DNA from: Clostridia bacterium | GTDB lineage: Bacteria > CBDUZB01 > JAGLHV01 | DNA: 26,870 nucleotides | Direction: 5' to 3' | Assembly: GCA_030595925.1 (NCBI GenBank) | Contig: JAUVLC010000025.1 | Location: forward strand, 1-26,870 | Part shown: positions 7,728-17,292 of the stretch, piece by piece | Numbering within the stretch: the stretch's first letter is position 1 | How the letters are laid out: every line of letters starts with the position of its first letter | Program-made: the position numbers and the translations under genes | The notes under the pieces: generated by a model | The model's database searches: none | What the model was told of the DNA's origin: nothing | Seen by the model: only the letters and a program-made list of their open reading frames with translations

Positions 7728-8734
7728 TGATTGGAATTATGGCGGTAGGGGTCTTAATGTTTTTGTTGGTAGGTGTTGTTTTTTTTGCAGGAGGAGAAAT
7801 AGGGCTTACCTCTTTAAGTAAATGGACGGTAAAAAAAATGATAGAAGAAAGAGGGGAAAAAGCATATCCTTTGAAGCGATGGTTAGAAAAACCAAATCAG
7901 TTGTTAACCACTATGTTGGTGGGCGGGAATTTAATGGTAATTGCCGTTTCGGCCTGGTCAGCGAATGTTGCTTTAAATTTTTCATATATTATGCAATGGG
8001 AAAAGCGGTTAGTACTTCTGATTGCTACTGCTATAACCTCTTTTTTAGTTTTGCTTTTCGGGGAAATAATGCCGAAAGTTTTTACCCGTTATAATGCGGA
8101 GAAAGTGTCGCTTTTGGTTATTAGACCTATTCTTTTGATTGATAAAATTTTGAATCCGTTAGTAGTCACTTTGGTAAAGTTTACGGATTTATTTGTTTGT
8201 TTTTTTGGCGGGGATACGACAAAACAAAGTAGTTTATTGACGGAGAAAGAAATCCTTCAGTTAATAGATATGAGTCAAAAAGACGGACTCCTGGAAGAAG
8301 AAGAAAAGGAAATGATAAATGGAACGTTGGAATTTACTGATACGGTAGTGAGCGAAGTGATGGTCCCTTTATCTGATATGGAAGCAATAGATGTTAGTAA
8401 ATCTTCCGGGGAAATAATTGATTTGGTAGTTAATATGAAATACTCGCGAGTTCCGATTTTTAAAGATAATATTGACAATATCATTGGTATTCTTTATACC
8501 AGGGATTTATTGTATACTACTAAAAACGAATCTCTTTTTGTTCTTCGGGATATTATGCGTCCGGTTTATTTTATAGAAGAAAAACAAAAAATAGGTGAAT
8601 TATTAAAAGAATTTAAAAAAGGGTATATGCATATAGCAATAGTAGTGGATAAAAACAAAAAACCTTTAGGATTAGTAACTATCGAAGATTTAATTGAAGA
8701 AATAATGGGGGAGATTTTAGACGAATATGATTAA
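7724..8734 (+). CDS. CNNM/CBS-domain membrane protein (CorC/hemolysin-like), copy 2
   Basis: Second CNNM-type protein, 336 residues, with the same layout as its neighbour: an N-terminal DUF21 domain (FFAGGEIGLTSLSKWTVKKM, LVGGNLMVIAVSAWSANVAL, FGEIMPKVFTRYNAEKVSLL) and a C-terminal CBS pair (SEVMVPLSDMEAIDV, YSRVPIFKDNIDNIIGILYTRDLL, GLVTIEDLIEEIMGEILDEYD). It also ends right after the CBS domains and so lacks the CorC/HlyC domain. The two copies are clearly paralogous but diverged, and could work as a heterodimer, which is inference. Start: GTG at 7724 overlaps the upstream stop by four bases; ATG at 7727 is an alternative. GGAGGG lies about nine bases upstream, so translation is probably coupled. 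Confidence 0.88.
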   Translation: MMIGIMAVGVLMFLLVGVVFFAGGEIGLTSLSKWTVKKMIEERGEKAYPLKRWLEKPNQLLTTMLVGGNLMVIAVSAWSANVALNFSYIMQWEKRLVLLIATAITSFLVLLFGEIMPKVFTRYNAEKVSLLVIRPILLIDKILNPLVVTLVKFTDLFVCFFGGDTTKQSSLLTEKEILQLIDMSQKDGLLEEEEKEMINGTLEFTDTVVSEVMVPLSDMEAIDVSKSSGEIIDLVVNMKYSRVPIFKDNIDNIIGILYTRDLLYTTKNESLFVLRDIMRPVYFIEEKQKIGELLKEFKKGYMHIAIVVDKNKKPLGLVTIEDLIEEIMGEILDEYD

Positions 8735-8815
8735 TTTTTTTTCAGGAAGCAAGCAAACAGGTAAAAAAAATATGGAAAATCAATATAAATGTTTTTGTGA
8801 AGAGAGGATATTTGG

Positions 8816-9610
8816 GTGTATATAACAACGGAGGCTTTTGTTTTAAAATGTTATGATTTGAAAGAAACAGATAAGATTATTACTTTATATACCGGGGATT
8901 TAGGCAAAATTCAGGCAGTAGTAAAAGGGATAAGGAAAGCAAAAAGTAAATTAGCTGCTGCTCTGGAACCTTTTACTCATATTGATTTAACTCTTTACCG
9001 CAAATCTCAAAACAAATTATTTACTATTACTCAGGTTAAAATTAGACAATCTTTATATAAAATAAAAGAAGATTTTTCGCGAATAGTTTATGGAGATTAT
9101 TTGTTGGAGTTGGTAGACAAACTGACAGGGGTAGAGGACAAAAATGTCGAACTTTTTAATTTATTAAAAACGTTCCTTTTTTTAATGGAATATAAAAATA
9201 CGGAACTTGTTTTATGGTGTTTCAAAGTAAGATTTTTGAGATTAATAGGGTACCAAATGTGTTTGGATGTTTGTGCTCTTTGCGGGAAAGAAGTTCAACC
9301 TTTTAAAAAAGGGGATGATTGGAAAATAGGGTTTAGTCCCAACGAAGGTGGGGTTCTTTGTTATAAATGCAGAGATATGTGTAGTTATAAAAAAGATATT
9401 TCCCCGGGAGCAATAAAAGTATTTAAAAAATTGTTAGAAATAAATTTAGAAAAAATAGATTGTTTAAAATTTTCAAATAAAATGCGTGAAGAAGTAAGGC
9501 AGGGTTTACAATATTTTTTGGCATATCATTTGCCCGGGGAATTGAAAACACAACAGTTTATTGGAAAAGTTGACCGGTATAAGCGGTGTTCCCAGGGAAT
9601 ATGGGGATAA
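8816..9610 (+). CDS. recO: DNA repair protein RecO
   Basis: RecO of 264 residues, normal length. It helps RecR load RecA onto SSB-coated single-stranded DNA in gap and break repair. Visible are the N-terminal OB-fold start TTEAFVLKCYDLKETDKIITLYTGDLGKI, the conserved VVKGIRKAKSKLAAALEPF, a helical middle and a zinc finger of two CxxC pairs (Cys153/Cys156 in CALC; Cys182/Cys185 in CYKC). The start is GTG at 8816 with GAGAGG eight bases upstream, and the protein then begins MYITTEAFVL like other RecO proteins. recO next to glyQ-glyS is a recurring bacterial arrangement. Confidence 0.94.
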   Translation: MYITTEAFVLKCYDLKETDKIITLYTGDLGKIQAVVKGIRKAKSKLAAALEPFTHIDLTLYRKSQNKLFTITQVKIRQSLYKIKEDFSRIVYGDYLLELVDKLTGVEDKNVELFNLLKTFLFLMEYKNTELVLWCFKVRFLRLIGYQMCLDVCALCGKEVQPFKKGDDWKIGFSPNEGGVLCYKCRDMCSYKKDISPGAIKVFKKLLEINLEKIDCLKFSNKMREEVRQGLQYFLAYHLPGELKTQQFIGKVDRYKRCSQGIWG

Positions 9611-9771
9611 TGGGAACAATAATTTATTTAAATAAAACAAAATTAGGGAAAGTAATAATCGGATAATTTACATTTGTAAGGTAGAGTATAAAGTTAAAAT
9701 TATGAACGGAATATGTTTTATAGAGATTATACGTTAATGATAAAATAAAAAACAAGGAGAATGGAGTTAAA

Positions 9772-10641
9772 ATGACTTTTCAGGAAATTATTTTTACATT
9801 GGAAAAATTTTGGGCAAAAGAAGGGTGTGTTGTTTTTCAACCTTATGATATAGAAAAAGGTGCCGGAACTTTTAATCCGGCCACTTTTCTTAAATGTTTG
9901 GGGCCCGAACCCTGGGAGGTATGTTATGTAGAGCCTTCCCGCCGTCCTACGGATGGAAGATATGGGGAAAATCCTAATAGGCTTCAACAATATTATCAGT
10001 ATCAGGTTGTTATAAAACCGCCTCCTGCAAATATTCAGGAACTTTATTTGAGAAGTCTAAGAAAGTTGGGTTTGGATGCTCATCAGCATGATATTCGCTT
10101 TATTGAAGATAATTGGGAATCACCTACTCTGGGAGCATGGGGTTTAGGTTGGGAAGTACAGTTGGATGGGATGGAAATTACTCAATTTACCTATTTTCAA
10201 CAAATAGGAGGCATAGACCTGGATCCTATAAGTTGCGAAATCACTTATGGATTGGAGCGGATAGCAATGTATCTGCAGAGAGAGGATAATGTGTTTGAAT
10301 TATTATGGTCGAATAAAGTTAAATACGGAGACATCCAGTTATTAAATGAAGTTCAATTTTCCAGGTATAATTTTCAGGAAGCGGATTTAGAAATGTTATT
10401 TACTCTTTTTCAAATGTATGAAAAGGAAAGTAAAAGATCGTTGGAAAAAGAATTGGTTTTACCGGCGTATGATTTTGTTATGAAATGTTCGCATACATTT
10501 AACTTATTGGATGCCCGGGGAGCGATGAGTGTGACTGAACGAATTGGCTTTATTGGCAGAATAAGAAATTTAGCTCGTCAATCAGCTCAATTATATCTTA
10601 AAACTACAAAATCTGAAAGGAAAAAAGATGGAGAAAAGTAA
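9772..10641 (+). CDS. glyQ: Glycyl-tRNA synthetase alpha subunit
   Basis: Catalytic alpha subunit of the bacterial alpha2-beta2 glycyl-tRNA synthetase, 289 residues as usual. The sequence is very conserved: [94 protein letters not shown] and [13 protein letters not shown]. The ATG is preceded by AACAAGGAGAATGGAGTTAAA. The 161-bp gap after recO shows no recognisable T-box or attenuator to me, though it is long enough to hold a promoter. The beta-subunit gene overlaps its end by 14 bases, which should keep the subunits balanced. Confidence 0.97.
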   Translation: MTFQEIIFTLEKFWAKEGCVVFQPYDIEKGAGTFNPATFLKCLGPEPWEVCYVEPSRRPTDGRYGENPNRLQQYYQYQVVIKPPPANIQELYLRSLRKLGLDAHQHDIRFIEDNWESPTLGAWGLGWEVQLDGMEITQFTYFQQIGGIDLDPISCEITYGLERIAMYLQREDNVFELLWSNKVKYGDIQLLNEVQFSRYNFQEADLEMLFTLFQMYEKESKRSLEKELVLPAYDFVMKCSHTFNLLDARGAMSVTERIGFIGRIRNLARQSAQLYLKTTKSERKKDGEK

Positions 10642-12808
10642 GGATTTTTTATTAGAAATAGGGACAGAAGAGTTTCCGGCAGCTTACATAAGGTCGGCAT
10701 TATCGGAAATAAAAAAACTTATGGAAGAAAAACTCAAGGAAAAAGGTATTGAATATTCTAATTTTGTTATTTATGGGACACCCAGAAGGTTAGTGCTTAA
10801 AGGGGAGGAGTTAAGGTGTAAAGGAAAAGAGAGGTTTTTAGAAATAAATGGTCCTTCTAAGGATAGAGCGTTTGATGAAAATAATGTACCAACAGGTGTT
10901 GCTATCGGTTTTGCTAAAAAGCAGGGAGTGAGGATTGAGGATTTGTTGGTTAAAAACACAAAAAAAGGCGAATATGTTTATATAAAAAAGAAGGAACCAC
11001 AGGAAGATACAAAAAAAGCATTAGCGGAGATTGTTCCCTGGATTATTACTTCTTTAAATTTTCCTAAAACGATGCGTTGGGTAACCGGGAGTAATTTCCA
11101 ATTTGCCCGTCCGATCAGATTATTACTATGCCTTTATGGAAATAAAGTAGTTAAATTTACTTTTGAAAATATAAGATCCGGTAATTATACTTATGGGCTT
11201 TATGCTTTATCCCGGCAGAAAGTAGTTGTTTCCCTTGCAGAAAAGTATAAGGAAATTTTGAGGAATAATTATGTTATTGTTGATATGGAAGAGAGAAGAA
11301 AAATAATTATTCAGGCAATCACCCATGTTACCGGAAAAACCGGAGGAAAGATATTAGAAGATGATGCACTTGTAGAAGAAATAAATTTTCTTCTGGAATA
11401 TCCCACGGCTGTGTTGGGAAAGTTTCCGGAAAAATATTTAAATTTACCCAGAGAGGTTCTGATTACTTGTATGCGTCATCATCAGAAGTATTTTTCTGTA
11501 ATTGATAGTGAAGGGAACCTTCTTCCCTATTTTGTTGCCTTACGCAACGGAACTTCGGAATATTTAGAGGTGTTGAGGGAAGGGTTGGAGAAGGTATTAG
11601 TGGCGCGTTTCCAGGATGCAGAATTTTATTTTAAACAGGACACCGGTTCATCCCTGGAAGAAAAAGTAGAAAAACTCAAAAAAGTTGTTTATCATAAAGA
11701 ACTGGGTAGTTTGTATGATAAGGTTGAAAGGGTTATAAAAGTTTCCGAATTTATTGCCCGTAAAATGGAGAGGATGGATTTTCGTTTGTCAATTGTAAAA
11801 CGCATTGCTTTTTTATCTAAAGCGGATTTGGTTACTGAAATGGTTAAGGAATTTCCCGAACTGGAAGGAATAATGGGGAAAAGATATGCTATTCATTCCG
11901 GCGAAGAGGATATTGTATCGGAAGGGATAGAAGAACATTACTTGCCTCAGTCTATGGAAGATGGTTTACCTCAGACAATAGAAACACAGATGGTAAGTAT
12001 TGCTGATAAAATGGATACGATTGTAGGTAATTTTTGTGTAGGTTTGATTCCTTCCGGCTCACAGGATCCTTATGGTTTAAAAAAATGTGCTCAAGGAATT
12101 ATTCGGATTATAATCGATAAAAAATGGAATTTATCCCTGGAAGAATTGGTGAATTTATCAATGGGTTTATTTAATTTGGAAGAAGAAAGGCGAACATTAA
12201 TAAAGCAACGAATATTAAAGTTTTTTTATCAAAGAATTGAAAAGACTTTTACTTTTTTTCAGCTTAGTTATGATGAAATCAGTGCTAGCTTGAGTATAGG
12301 ATTTGTAAATATATCGGATAGTTTTAGCAGGGCTTGTGCTCTTCATCGCATTCGGCATTTGCCTGATTTTATACAATTAATTACTTTATTTAAAAGAGCA
12401 GGTAATATTGTGAAACAGGCAGAAAAAGAAGGAAAATTAAAGAAAGATGAAAGACTTTCCCGGGAGGAACATATAGTATGCGGGTCAGGGAATATTGAGG
12501 TAAAAACAGAATTATTACAGGAACCGGCGGAAAAGGAACTCTGGGAAGTTTTTAACCGGGAAATAAAAAAACAAACAGAGGAATTATTAAAGGAAGGTAA
12601 ATATGAAGAGGGGTTGAAAGTGTTATTAGGTTTACAAGGATATATAAATAATTTTTTCGATTCAGTTAAAATAATGGTGGAAGATGAAAATTTAAGAAAT
12701 AATCGGTTGACTTTATTACAAAATATTGTAAAATTGTTTTTGAAAGTTGCCGATTTTTCTAAAATAGTGATTGAAGGCAAAGAAGAGACAAAAAAAATTG
12801 ATAAATAA
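10628..12808 (+). CDS. glyS: Glycyl-tRNA synthetase beta subunit
   Basis: Beta subunit of heterotetrameric GlyRS, which binds tRNA-Gly. At 726 residues it is slightly longer than the roughly 690 typical of E. coli-like proteins. Family segments are clear: [18 protein letters not shown] at the N-terminus, [60 protein letters not shown], an HD-like stretch [53 protein letters not shown] and [11 protein letters not shown]. The C-terminal third is a helical anticodon-binding region ending in charged residues. It overlaps glyQ by 14 bases and has AAAGGAAAAA before its ATG. Confidence 0.96.
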   Translation: MEKSKDFLLEIGTEEFPAAYIRSALSEIKKLMEEKLKEKGIEYSNFVIYGTPRRLVLKGEELRCKGKERFLEINGPSKDRAFDENNVPTGVAIGFAKKQGVRIEDLLVKNTKKGEYVYIKKKEPQEDTKKALAEIVPWIITSLNFPKTMRWVTGSNFQFARPIRLLLCLYGNKVVKFTFENIRSGNYTYGLYALSRQKVVVSLAEKYKEILRNNYVIVDMEERRKIIIQAITHVTGKTGGKILEDDALVEEINFLLEYPTAVLGKFPEKYLNLPREVLITCMRHHQKYFSVIDSEGNLLPYFVALRNGTSEYLEVLREGLEKVLVARFQDAEFYFKQDTGSSLEEKVEKLKKVVYHKELGSLYDKVERVIKVSEFIARKMERMDFRLSIVKRIAFLSKADLVTEMVKEFPELEGIMGKRYAIHSGEEDIVSEGIEEHYLPQSMEDGLPQTIETQMVSIADKMDTIVGNFCVGLIPSGSQDPYGLKKCAQGIIRIIIDKKWNLSLEELVNLSMGLFNLEEERRTLIKQRILKFFYQRIEKTFTFFQLSYDEISASLSIGFVNISDSFSRACALHRIRHLPDFIQLITLFKRAGNIVKQAEKEGKLKKDERLSREEHIVCGSGNIEVKTELLQEPAEKELWEVFNREIKKQTEELLKEGKYEEGLKVLLGLQGYINNFFDSVKIMVEDENLRNNRLTLLQNIVKLFLKVADFSKIVIEGKEETKKIDK

Positions 12809-12830
12809 TGGATTTAGAAAGGGAGAAAAA

Positions 12831-14129
12831 ATGAATATTTTTGACAAATGTGAAAAGTTTACAGTGGCTAAAAAAGTAATGGCGACAGGGTGTTATCCCT
12901 ATTTTCATTGTGTTGAATCTGGACAGGATCCGGAGGTTATTATTGAAGGTAAAAAAATGATAATGATGGGGTCTAATAATTATCTCGGCTTAACTTCTTA
13001 TTGGCGGCTAAAAGCATCATCTATTCGAGCGACCCAAAAATATGGGGTAGGTTGTGTCGGATCACGTTTTTTAAATGGGACGTTGGATATTCACGAAGAA
13101 TTAGAAAAAAAATTAGCTGCATTTGTAAGAAAAGAGAAAGCGTTACTTTTTTCTACGGGGATGCAGGCGAATTTGGGGGCGCTTTCTTCACTAATCGGGA
13201 AAAATGATACAGTAATTACGGATAAATATGATCATGCCAGTATTATTGATGGTTGCCGGCTTTCTTTTGGACAAATGAAGAGATTTAAGCATAATGATAT
13301 GAAGGATTTAGAGCGGATTTTAATTCCTTTGAAGGATATGACTAAGTTGATTGTTGTTGATGGGATTTTTAGTATGGAAGGGGATATTGCTAATCTTCCG
13401 GGAATTGTAAAATTGGCCAAGAAATATAATGCCCAGATTATGGTAGATGATGCTCACTCATTAGGGGTTTTAGGGAAACAGGGAAGGGGAACATGTGAAC
13501 ATTTTGGATTGACTGACGAAGTGGATATTATTATGGGAACATTTTCTAAATCTTTTGCTTCTATGGGAGGATTTATTGCTGCCAGTGAATCAATAATTCA
13601 TTATCTTAAACATAATGCGAGGGCATTAATTTTTAGTGCCAGCCCTTCTCCCAGCAATGTAGCTTCGGTGATAACTGCTCTGGAAGTGATTAAAAAAGAT
13701 AATTATCGGATTAAACGGTTGTGGCGGAATACACATAAAATGATGAAAGGTTTTAAAGATTTGGGGTTTGATACAGGAACAAGCGATACCCCTATTATTC
13801 CCATTGTTGTTGGTGATGATTTTAAGGCTTTTCAAATGTGGCGAACGCTTTTTGATCAGGGAATTTTTACTACTCCCATAGTGTCCCCGGCAGTTCCTCC
13901 CGGGAGGGCTCTTATTCGGGTAAGTAATATGGCTACTCATACGGATAAGCAACTAGATAAGGTATTGCAAATATTCGGAGAAGTGGGAAGAGAGTTGGGT
14001 ATTATTAAGCCTGTTAATAAAAAAGTAGTTGTTTCATCAGTAAACAAAAAAAGGTTTCGTTTCTGGAAAAAGATGAATATGGATCTGGTAAAAAAATGGA
14101 TGAAAAGGCTATGGAATATAAAATCATAA
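12831..14129 (+). CDS. Serine palmitoyltransferase-like PLP enzyme (alpha-oxoamine synthase family)
   Basis: PLP enzyme of 432 residues that condenses an amino acid with an acyl-CoA or acyl-ACP. The PLP lysine is K240 in MGTFSKSFASMGG. His135 in DHASIIDG stacks on the cofactor; Asp206 and His209 lie in VDDAHSLG. The segments MGSNNYLGLTS, VGSRFLNGTLDIHEELE and TFSKSFAS look more like serine palmitoyltransferase than like KBL (ALGG-type lysine loop) or BioF, so a role in making 3-ketosphinganine-like lipids is my preferred guess. A basic tail of about 35 residues (KKRFRFWKKMNMDLVKKWMKR) could touch the membrane. I chose ATG 12831 because GGGAG lies just upstream; the frame extends to 12771 inside glyS without a ribosome site. 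BioF, KBL and CqsA-like functions remain possible. Confidence 0.85.
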   Translation: MNIFDKCEKFTVAKKVMATGCYPYFHCVESGQDPEVIIEGKKMIMMGSNNYLGLTSYWRLKASSIRATQKYGVGCVGSRFLNGTLDIHEELEKKLAAFVRKEKALLFSTGMQANLGALSSLIGKNDTVITDKYDHASIIDGCRLSFGQMKRFKHNDMKDLERILIPLKDMTKLIVVDGIFSMEGDIANLPGIVKLAKKYNAQIMVDDAHSLGVLGKQGRGTCEHFGLTDEVDIIMGTFSKSFASMGGFIAASESIIHYLKHNARALIFSASPSPSNVASVITALEVIKKDNYRIKRLWRNTHKMMKGFKDLGFDTGTSDTPIIPIVVGDDFKAFQMWRTLFDQGIFTTPIVSPAVPPGRALIRVSNMATHTDKQLDKVLQIFGEVGRELGIIKPVNKKVVVSSVNKKRFRFWKKMNMDLVKKWMKRLWNIKS

Positions 14130-14146
14130 TTATAAAAAGAAAATGA

Positions 14147-14176
14147 TTGACAAATAAATAAAAAGTGATAATTTAT
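14147..14176 (+). promoter_or_regulatory. Possible promoter before the FHA-propeller gene
   Basis: A perfect TTGACA (14147-14152) is followed by an AT-rich stretch with several weak -10 candidates between 14167 and 14176; GATAAT at 14167 is the best match but only 14 bases away. It lies in the 84-base gap after the PLP enzyme and would start the signalling cassette. The AAGGAGG site at 14201-14207 then serves the ATG at 14214. Confidence 0.35.
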
Positions 14177-14213
14177 ATTGATAAGAGGAAAACATTTAAA
14201 AAGGAGGAAAAAG

Positions 14214-16325
14214 ATGGAAGATGATGTAAGAGGGCATGAAGAAGAAATGAATGAACAAACACAAGAAGAAGAGTTGGATGAAAAAACCTGTTTGGAAAAT
14301 AGTCCCAAGATAACGGTAAAAACGAATGGGGAAATAGTATTAGAGTATGAAATGCTTAAAAATCTGGTAGTTATTGGCCGTAGAGCAGGGAATGATATAG
14401 TTCTTGACAGTCGCAAAGTATCCCGCAAACATGCTCAGATAAAGAGAGAAGGAGATGATTTTACCATAGAGGATTTGCAGAGTACAGGAGGTACGGAGAT
14501 TCATGGGGAAAAAATAACTTCGCGGCAGATATCTACGGGAGAGATTATTAAAATAGGGGATTTTGAACTGCATTTTAATTCAGGTATAGAAGGAGAAGAA
14601 AAAACAGTTTTTGAAGAAGAGGATAAAACTATTTTTGATGACGATAAAACTGTTTTCTATGAAGAACCAATAGCAAAGTTGATTGTTGAACGCTCACAAA
14701 ATCTTGAGGGTGAAATTAGCATAGAAGGGGAAACTATAATCGGGCGGGGAGAAGAAGCTACTATTCAATTGGAAGACCAGCGTGCTTCCCGGGAGCATTG
14801 TAAGATTGTCTTAGTGGAAAACAATTTTGTGCTTACAGATTTAGAAAGTAGTAATGGTACTTATGTTAATGGGGAAAAAGTAACTGAAAAGCCTCTGGAA
14901 AATGGAGACAAAATTCAAATTGGTGATGCTGTTTTCGAATTTCAAATGGAAATAGGTGTTAAGGGTGGAACTAAAAAAATTATAGGGAAAAAACTGGTGA
15001 AAAACATAGGGTTGGTGGCATTAGGGGTGTTTGTTTTTGTTGTGCTTTTTCAATTAGCCAATAGGGAAAAACCTCATTCAGTCGTGCTTAGCCAAATATG
15101 GGAAAAGCAGGTTAAAGGAGAAATTCGTATTTGCCCTGCTATAGGGGATTTAAATAATGATACCTTCAATGACATTGTAGTTGCTGATACTGAAGGATTT
15201 ATTTATGCCATGGATGGTCGCACGGGAGGTAGTATTTGGAATAAACCGTATATTGCCGGCCGGCCTGTTCTTTCTTCTCCCGTATTGGGGAATATTAATC
15301 ATGAGGGTGGTAATTTAGATGTTATCATTGGGGCTGAGAGAAAAAGAGTGATTGGTGGAATGGATAGTTCCCAAACAGGAAAAGTATTTGCTATTGATGG
15401 TGATAAGGGGAAGCTAATTTGGGAAAGTAGTGTAGTTAAAGGAGGTATTATTTCCTCTCCGGCATTGGCCGATTTAAATGCGGATAAAGTTTTGGATGCG
15501 GTTGTGGGTTCAAAAGATAAGTTTATTTATGCTCTGGATGGGAGACAGGGAGGAGAAATTTGGAATTTTGAAACCGAAAGTGGAATAGGTGCTACCCCTT
15601 CTTTAACGGATATTAACAGTGATGGTGTTCTTGATGTAATTGTTGGTGCGAAAGATAATCTTTATGCTTTATCCGGAACGGACGGTAAAAAATTATGGCT
15701 TTTTCATCGGGTAGGAAATCCATCCTCAACTGCTATTGGGAAATTCGATGAGGATGATATTGACGATGTAGTTGTTGCTTTTGCCGGAGAAATAGTAGTG
15801 CTTAACGGAAAAACAGGTGCTATTATTTGGGAATGGGAAAGTTCTGTAGCATTAACAGATGAAACATCGTTGCCCATTGCTCCTGTTTTAGGAGATGTTA
15901 ATAATGATGGTGTTCTGGATGTTGTGTGTGGTTCGGATAAAGGGCATGTTTATGCTGTAAATGGAGTAACCGAAGGGGAAAAATATCTCTGGGATTTTAA
16001 TATGGGAGAAGAAATTCCGTTTTCTGCCGCACTTTTTGATTTTAACGGTGATAAAACTATTGATGTAGCTATTGTTTCACGGAAGGGGATTATTTATTTG
16101 GTTAGCGGAGAAGACGGACATTTATTATGTCAATTTGATATTCATTCTCCGGTAGAAGTTCCTTTAGTAATTGCTGATGTAAATGCTAATGGAATAGCTG
16201 ATTTGGTTGTCGGTACCCTGGATGGTAAAGTTATAGTTGTAGAATCAAATGCAAAGTGCAATGAGAAAGAAATTATCTGGGGTGTTTTAGGAGGTAATAG
16301 TTTACATACTGCCCGGGCGAAGTAA
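14214..16325 (+). CDS. Membrane protein with two FHA domains and an outside beta-propeller
   Basis: A 703-residue protein whose exact architecture I do not recognise. Residues 1-40 are acidic. FHA1 (about 43-122) has VIGRRAGNDIVL and RKVSRKHAQI. An acidic linker (126-152) carries three K-T-[V/I]-F motifs. FHA2 (about 155-246) has IIGRGEEATIQL, RASREHCKI and ESSNGTYVNG. One membrane span (about 264-282) follows a lysine-rich stop, giving N-in, C-out topology. Residues 290-703 hold eight repeats of about 50 residues mixing FG-GAP-like acidic loops (DLNNDTFND, DINSDGVLD, DVNNDGVLD) with PQQ-propeller-like IYAMDGxTGxxIW strands. FHA domains bind phospho-threonine, and PP2C and kinase genes follow, so this is probably a sensor or scaffold. 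FHA1 has TGG where the canonical SxNG loop would be. ATG 14214 was chosen for its AAGGAGG site. Confidence 0.85.
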   Translation: MEDDVRGHEEEMNEQTQEEELDEKTCLENSPKITVKTNGEIVLEYEMLKNLVVIGRRAGNDIVLDSRKVSRKHAQIKREGDDFTIEDLQSTGGTEIHGEKITSRQISTGEIIKIGDFELHFNSGIEGEEKTVFEEEDKTIFDDDKTVFYEEPIAKLIVERSQNLEGEISIEGETIIGRGEEATIQLEDQRASREHCKIVLVENNFVLTDLESSNGTYVNGEKVTEKPLENGDKIQIGDAVFEFQMEIGVKGGTKKIIGKKLVKNIGLVALGVFVFVVLFQLANREKPHSVVLSQIWEKQVKGEIRICPAIGDLNNDTFNDIVVADTEGFIYAMDGRTGGSIWNKPYIAGRPVLSSPVLGNINHEGGNLDVIIGAERKRVIGGMDSSQTGKVFAIDGDKGKLIWESSVVKGGIISSPALADLNADKVLDAVVGSKDKFIYALDGRQGGEIWNFETESGIGATPSLTDINSDGVLDVIVGAKDNLYALSGTDGKKLWLFHRVGNPSSTAIGKFDEDDIDDVVVAFAGEIVVLNGKTGAIIWEWESSVALTDETSLPIAPVLGDVNNDGVLDVVCGSDKGHVYAVNGVTEGEKYLWDFNMGEEIPFSAALFDFNGDKTIDVAIVSRKGIIYLVSGEDGHLLCQFDIHSPVEVPLVIADVNANGIADLVVGTLDGKVIVVESNAKCNEKEIIWGVLGGNSLHTARAK

Positions 16326-16421
16326 ACAGGAGATATAGATATTCTGAAAATAGGTTAGCAAAGAATAGGGAGCTATCGGAGCGAATTAAACGTTATTTCC
16401 TGTTAAATTTCGGGAGTGATG

Positions 16422-16447
16422 AATGCAATCGTTACGGACGATGCATT
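16422..16447 (+). repeat. Hairpin in the leader of the PP2C gene
   Basis: AATGCA-A-TCGT (16422-16432) pairs with ACGA-TGCATT (16438-16447). This gives a ten-base-pair stem with one bulged A and a five-base loop. No T run follows, so it is not a convincing terminator. It lies in the 177-base gap between the FHA-propeller and PP2C genes and may be a small dispersed palindrome or an mRNA processing or stability element. Confidence 0.4.
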
Positions 16448-16502
16448 TCGAATAAATCTTATTTACAAAAGAACCAGTCTTTGGGGTTTTAAAAAAGGAA
16501 AG

Positions 16503-17285
16503 ATGAAAAGAATGAGAATTTCTGTTTTTAGTATTACTGATTTAGGAAAGAGACGTTCTTTAAATGAAGATTTTTATATTTGTGACAGGGAGAGACAAGT
16601 ATATTTGGTTGCTGACGGAATGGGAGGAAGAGAAGGCGGAGAAGTAGCAAGCAGGATGGCGGGGGAGACATTTATGGCAAAAATTTCTCCCTTTTTGGAA
16701 GAGGAAGATATTACGGTCCCTTTTGAATTTAAAGAAGAGGAAGATTTTTTTTCTGCAATTATTAAATATGCAATTGAACAAGCTAATACTGCAGTGTATC
16801 AATATGGTTTAAAGGAAACTTCAAAAAAAGGAATGGGAACTACTTTTACCGTAGCGATTCCTTATGAAGGGAAGCTTTATGTAGGCCATGTCGGGGATTC
16901 CAGATTATATAGAATTCGTCAGGGAAGTGTTGTCCAGCTCTCGGAAGATCATACTTTAGTACAGCAGATGATTAAAGAAGGACGTCTTGATGCAAAGGGT
17001 GCCCGACAACATCAAAAAAAGAATGTAATTACCCGTTCCCTTGGCCCCAAAAAAATAGTTAAACCCGATATTTTTTTTAAACAAATCATTAAAGGTGATA
17101 TTTATTTGCTTTGTAGTGATGGTTTATACCAGATGGTAGAAGATGACGAATTGTTTGGGGAACTTCTTTCTCTCGGGGAAAAAGATTTAGAAACCGTAGG
17201 GAAGAATCTTGTTTCTGTTGCTAATAAAAAAGGAGGAAAAGATAATATAACCTTACTCCTTTTTAGAGTAGAGGAAGAAAATTAA
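16503..17285 (+). CDS. PP2C-type Ser/Thr protein phosphatase
   Basis: Soluble phosphatase of 260 residues, a standard length for bacterial Stp/PrpC enzymes, with no membrane segment. Metal-binding and catalytic motifs are present in order: DLGKRRSLNEDFY (Asp23), VADGMGGREGGE (Asp39), a GTTFTVAI strand, VGHVGDSRLYRI, LSEDHTLVQQMIKEGRL, LCSDGLYQMVEDDEL and GGKDNITLLLF. It should remove phosphate from Ser/Thr residues using two Mn2+ or Mg2+ ions. The adjoining kinase and FHA protein are the obvious partners. The start is uncertain: ATG 16503 has AAGG only four bases away, ATG 16512 is in frame and gives MRISVFS, and an upstream extension to 16416 has no family similarity. The kinase follows after seven bases. 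Confidence 0.93.
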   Translation: MKRMRISVFSITDLGKRRSLNEDFYICDRERQVYLVADGMGGREGGEVASRMAGETFMAKISPFLEEEDITVPFEFKEEEDFFSAIIKYAIEQANTAVYQYGLKETSKKGMGTTFTVAIPYEGKLYVGHVGDSRLYRIRQGSVVQLSEDHTLVQQMIKEGRLDAKGARQHQKKNVITRSLGPKKIVKPDIFFKQIIKGDIYLLCSDGLYQMVEDDELFGELLSLGEKDLETVGKNLVSVANKKGGKDNITLLLFRVEEEN

Positions 17286-17292
17286 TCCAAAA

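Noticed and set aside
7724-8734. The tandem CNNM genes as haemolysins
   Set aside because: The hemolysin label for DUF21-CBS proteins is historical; sequence features support a metal-transport-type membrane protein.
9611-9771. Possible T-box or attenuator before glyQ
   Set aside because: No specifier stem, no T-box consensus and no terminator hairpin could be seen in the 161 bases.
12343-12780. Minus-strand open frame opposite glyS
   Set aside because: Fully inside a conserved synthetase gene; composition (Asn, Ser, Phe rich) is that of an antisense frame.
12771-12830. N-terminal extension of the PLP enzyme inside glyS
   Set aside because: Twenty lysine-rich residues overlap glyS coding sequence; ATG 12831 has a clear ribosome-binding site.
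13937-14428. Long minus-strand open frame opposite the PLP enzyme and FHA gene
   Set aside because: It lies opposite two well-supported genes and has low-complexity Ser/Phe-rich composition typical of antisense shadows.
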